In this document: positions 6,340 to 7,709 of the stretch, piece after piece | Numbering within the stretch: the first letter of the stretch is position 1 | How the letters are laid out: every line of letters starts with the position of its first letter | DNA from: Streptomyces speibonae | GTDB taxonomy: Bacteria > Actinomycetota > Actinomycetes > Streptomycetales > Streptomycetaceae | Direction: 5' to 3' | DNA: 7,709 nucleotides | Assembly (NCBI GenBank): GCA_000715605.1 | Contig: KL568584.1 | Span: 4,569-12,277, forward strand | Made by a program: the position numbers and the translations under genes | Notes under the pieces: model-generated | What the model saw: the letters and a program-made list of their open reading frames with translations, nothing else | Told to the model about the DNA's origin: nothing | Database searches by the model: none

Positions 6340-7239
6340 ATGAGCACCCAGCCGGTCGTCGCGGCGGTCGACGGTTCGCAGGAGAGTCTGCACGCCCTGG
6401 ACTGGGCCCTCGACGCCGCCCGCCGGCGCGAGGCCCCGCTGCGGATCGTGCACGTACGCCAGTACACGCAGTGGACGCGGTCCCAGGTGCTGGCCGCCGG
6501 GCCGCCCGCACCCGAGGAGGACCCGGTCCTCGACCAGGTCCGCCGCCACATGGAACTGCACGCCGCCCTCCCGGACGTCGAGTACGTCACGCTGGAGGGC
6601 GCGCCCGGCGCACTGCTGCCGGAGATGGGGGCGGCGGCGCGGCTGCTGGTGCTGGGCTCCCGCGGCCGCGGAGGGTTCGCCAGTCTGCTGCTCGGCTCCA
6701 ATTCGCTCGCGGCGGCACGCGACGCCGAATGCCCCGTCGTGGTGGTGCCCCGCCCCAAGGACGACGGCGGCGCGCCGTCCCGGTCCGGCGGGACGGTGGT
6801 CGTCGGCCTGAAGTCCGACAGCCCCGACGAGGCCACGCTCGCCTTCGCCTTCGCCGAGGCCGCTCTGCGCGGGGCCCGGCTGCGGATCGTCACCGCGTAC
6901 CCGTGGCCGCTGCAGACCTGGCTGCTGCCGGGGGAGATGCCGCCGGCGGACATCGACCAGGACGCCGTCGAGCACGAGACCCGTGTCCTGGCCGAGGGCC
7001 TCCTGACCGCACACCGGGAACGGCACCCGGAGGTCGCCACCGAGACCGACGTGCTCCCGGGGGACGCGGCCGGTCACCTGGTCGAGGCCTCGCGGGAGGC
7101 GCAGTTGGTCGTCGTGGGCCGGCACCGCCGCCGGCTGCTGGCACCCGCGCGCATGATGGGTTCGGTCACCCAGGCGGTCCTGCTCCACGCCGGGAGCCCG
7201 GTGGCCGTGGTGCCGCAGGCCCCTCCGGAGGAGGCGTAG
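6340..7239 (+). CDS. Universal stress protein, tandem UspA domains
   Basis: This 299-residue cytoplasmic protein has two Usp domains, about 4-138 and 152-292. Domain 1 opens with VVAAVDGSQESLHALDWAL (D11) and has an intact nucleotide-binding loop of the form G-x2-G-x9-G-S: G106-SR-G109, then G119-S120. Domain 2 keeps the fold pattern but its loop is G260-RH-R263 with G274-S275, lacking the second glycine and one residue longer, and its first strand lacks the usual VDGS. At most one ATP site looks canonical. Family members bind ATP or other nucleotides and support survival under stress such as low oxygen; the specific role is unknown. ATG6340 is supported by GGAAG (6326-6330) and GAGGA (6332-6336). 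It follows the DUF397 gene by 152 bases and is probably transcribed on its own. Confidence 0.93.
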   Translation: MSTQPVVAAVDGSQESLHALDWALDAARRREAPLRIVHVRQYTQWTRSQVLAAGPPAPEEDPVLDQVRRHMELHAALPDVEYVTLEGAPGALLPEMGAAARLLVLGSRGRGGFASLLLGSNSLAAARDAECPVVVVPRPKDDGGAPSRSGGTVVVGLKSDSPDEATLAFAFAEAALRGARLRIVTAYPWPLQTWLLPGEMPPADIDQDAVEHETRVLAEGLLTAHRERHPEVATETDVLPGDAAGHLVEASREAQLVVVGRHRRRLLAPARMMGSVTQAVLLHAGSPVAVVPQAPPEEA

Positions 7240-7310
7240 CCCGAAGCCTCGCTTCTCGCCGCCCGAAGCCCAGCCCCACGTACCCGGTCCACCGGCCGGG
7301 GCGCGGTGCC

Positions 7311-7326
7311 TATCATCGACCGCATG
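7311..7326 (+). promoter_or_regulatory. Possible leaderless promoter of the ABATE gene
   Basis: TATCAT (7311-7316) ends seven bases before the ATG at 7324, and no GGAGG-like ribosome site lies between. That spacing would place the transcription start on or next to the A of the ATG, giving a leaderless mRNA, which is common in actinobacteria. A clear -35 box is not visible 17-18 bases upstream, so the call is tentative. The rest of the gap (7240-7310) shows only a weak GAAGC-CTC-GCTTC hairpin (7243-7255) just past the Usp stop. Confidence 0.4.
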
Positions 7327-7696
7327 CGGGACTCGACCACCAGGGACACCCGGCTCGCGCTGGACCTCGCCCTCACCATCCGCCACGACGGCGACGGCGG
7401 CGTCGCCGACGACCTGACCGATCCCGCCGCCCTCAGCGCCTGGGTCCAGGCCCACCGCGACACACTCCCCGGCGCGGAGCGCCTCCTCGCTTACGACGGC
7501 TGCCTCGCCGCCGTCCGCGACATGCGCACCGCCCTGCGCGCCCTCTTCGCCCACGCCGTCCGGCCCGCACGGCCGAGCCCGGCGGACGCGACCCGCCTGC
7601 TGTCCGTCCCCGAGGCGCTGCGCCGGCTGAACGAGGCCGCCGCCCGCACCCCCACCGTGCCCATCCTGACCTGGGACGAGGGCGGCGACCCCGTAC
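7324..7696 (+). CDS. ABATE-domain (CGNR zinc-finger family) protein, 5' part only
   Basis: An open frame from ATG7324 runs to the right edge, giving 124 complete codons of believable sequence. The N-terminal half reads LALDLALTIRHDGDGG..DDLTDPAALSAWV, then an Ala/Arg-rich helical region (LRALFAHAV.P.....ADATRLL). This fits the ABATE domain (once DUF1470), whose full-length members of roughly 180-200 residues end in a CGNR zinc finger and are thought to be stress-linked regulators. The zinc finger would lie beyond the window, so the assignment rests on the N-terminal pattern alone. The start is chosen because the Streptomyces-like codon pattern begins there and a -10-like TATCAT sits directly upstream. 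The last codons in the window (from 7697) are adapter sequence and should not be translated. Confidence 0.72.
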
Positions 7697-7709
7697 CTGT
7701 CTCTTATAC
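7697..7709. other. Untrimmed Nextera/Tn5 mosaic-end adapter at contig end
   Basis: The final 13 bases, CTGTCTCTTATAC, equal the first 13 bases of the reverse-complemented Tn5 mosaic end used in Nextera libraries (CTGTCTCTTATACACATCT). The stretch is AT-rich against very GC-rich surroundings and abuts the very end of the window, which is where adapter read-through appears in an assembly. It is a technical artefact, not a Tn5 insertion: no transposon sequence follows. Confidence 0.88.

Noticed and set aside
6205..7554. A 449-codon minus-strand frame across the Usp and ABATE genes
   Set aside because: It is a shadow frame: the plus-strand Usp frame has two clear domains and a ribosome site, and this one has neither.
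7697..7709. Tn5 transposon insertion at the right edge
   Set aside because: Only the mosaic-end bases are present and the window ends at once; library adapter is far more likely than a real Tn5 end in this genome.

Overview
The window is high-GC DNA whose codons nearly all end in G or C. Several genes start with GTG, ribosome sites are of the GGAGG type, and promoter-like sites have the TAGGNT form. It carries families typical of Streptomyces: a Tat-exported serine hydrolase, a DUF397 protein, a two-domain Usp protein and an ABATE/CGNR protein. Between two genes lies the extragenic repeat containing TCCTCAAACGCCGGACGG, which I recognise from many Streptomyces genomes. A Streptomyces or very close relative is the best reading. 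This is ordinary chromosome: I see no rRNA, tRNA, CRISPR array, insertion sequence, phage gene or biosynthetic cluster.

Layout from left to right. (1) A leftward serine beta-lactamase-like hydrolase with a Tat signal runs off the left edge (1-1493). (2) A 196-base divergent control region holds a perfect TTGACA box and two GAAA/TTTC inverted repeats centred 30 bases apart. (3) A rightward TetR-family regulator (1690-2289) meets tail to tail, with 13 bases between the stops, a leftward phenylacetate-CoA ligase-type gene, paaK (2303-3586). (4) A 297-base gap is filled mostly by a long imperfect inverted repeat (3669-3873). (5) A leftward membrane-anchored sulfatase-fold enzyme of the lipoteichoic-acid-synthase type (3884-5689) follows. 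(6) Divergent from it are a small DUF397 protein (5945-6187), a tandem-domain universal stress protein (6340-7239) and the start of an ABATE-domain protein (7324 to the right edge), all rightward.

The genes do not form one pathway. Two act at the cell envelope (exported hydrolase, phosphoglycerol-transferase-like enzyme). One activates aromatic acids (PaaK), possibly under the neighbouring TetR. The right-hand group consists of regulatory or stress-linked proteins, each apparently with its own control region. The clearest new regulatory lead is the paired inverted repeat in front of the serine hydrolase.

The last 13 bases (CTGTCTCTTATAC, 7697-7709) equal the first 13 bases of the Tn5/Nextera mosaic end read in reverse complement. 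They are almost certainly untrimmed sequencing adapter at a contig end, so biological sequence should be taken to stop at 7696. I did not find a convincing undescribed multi-gene system.
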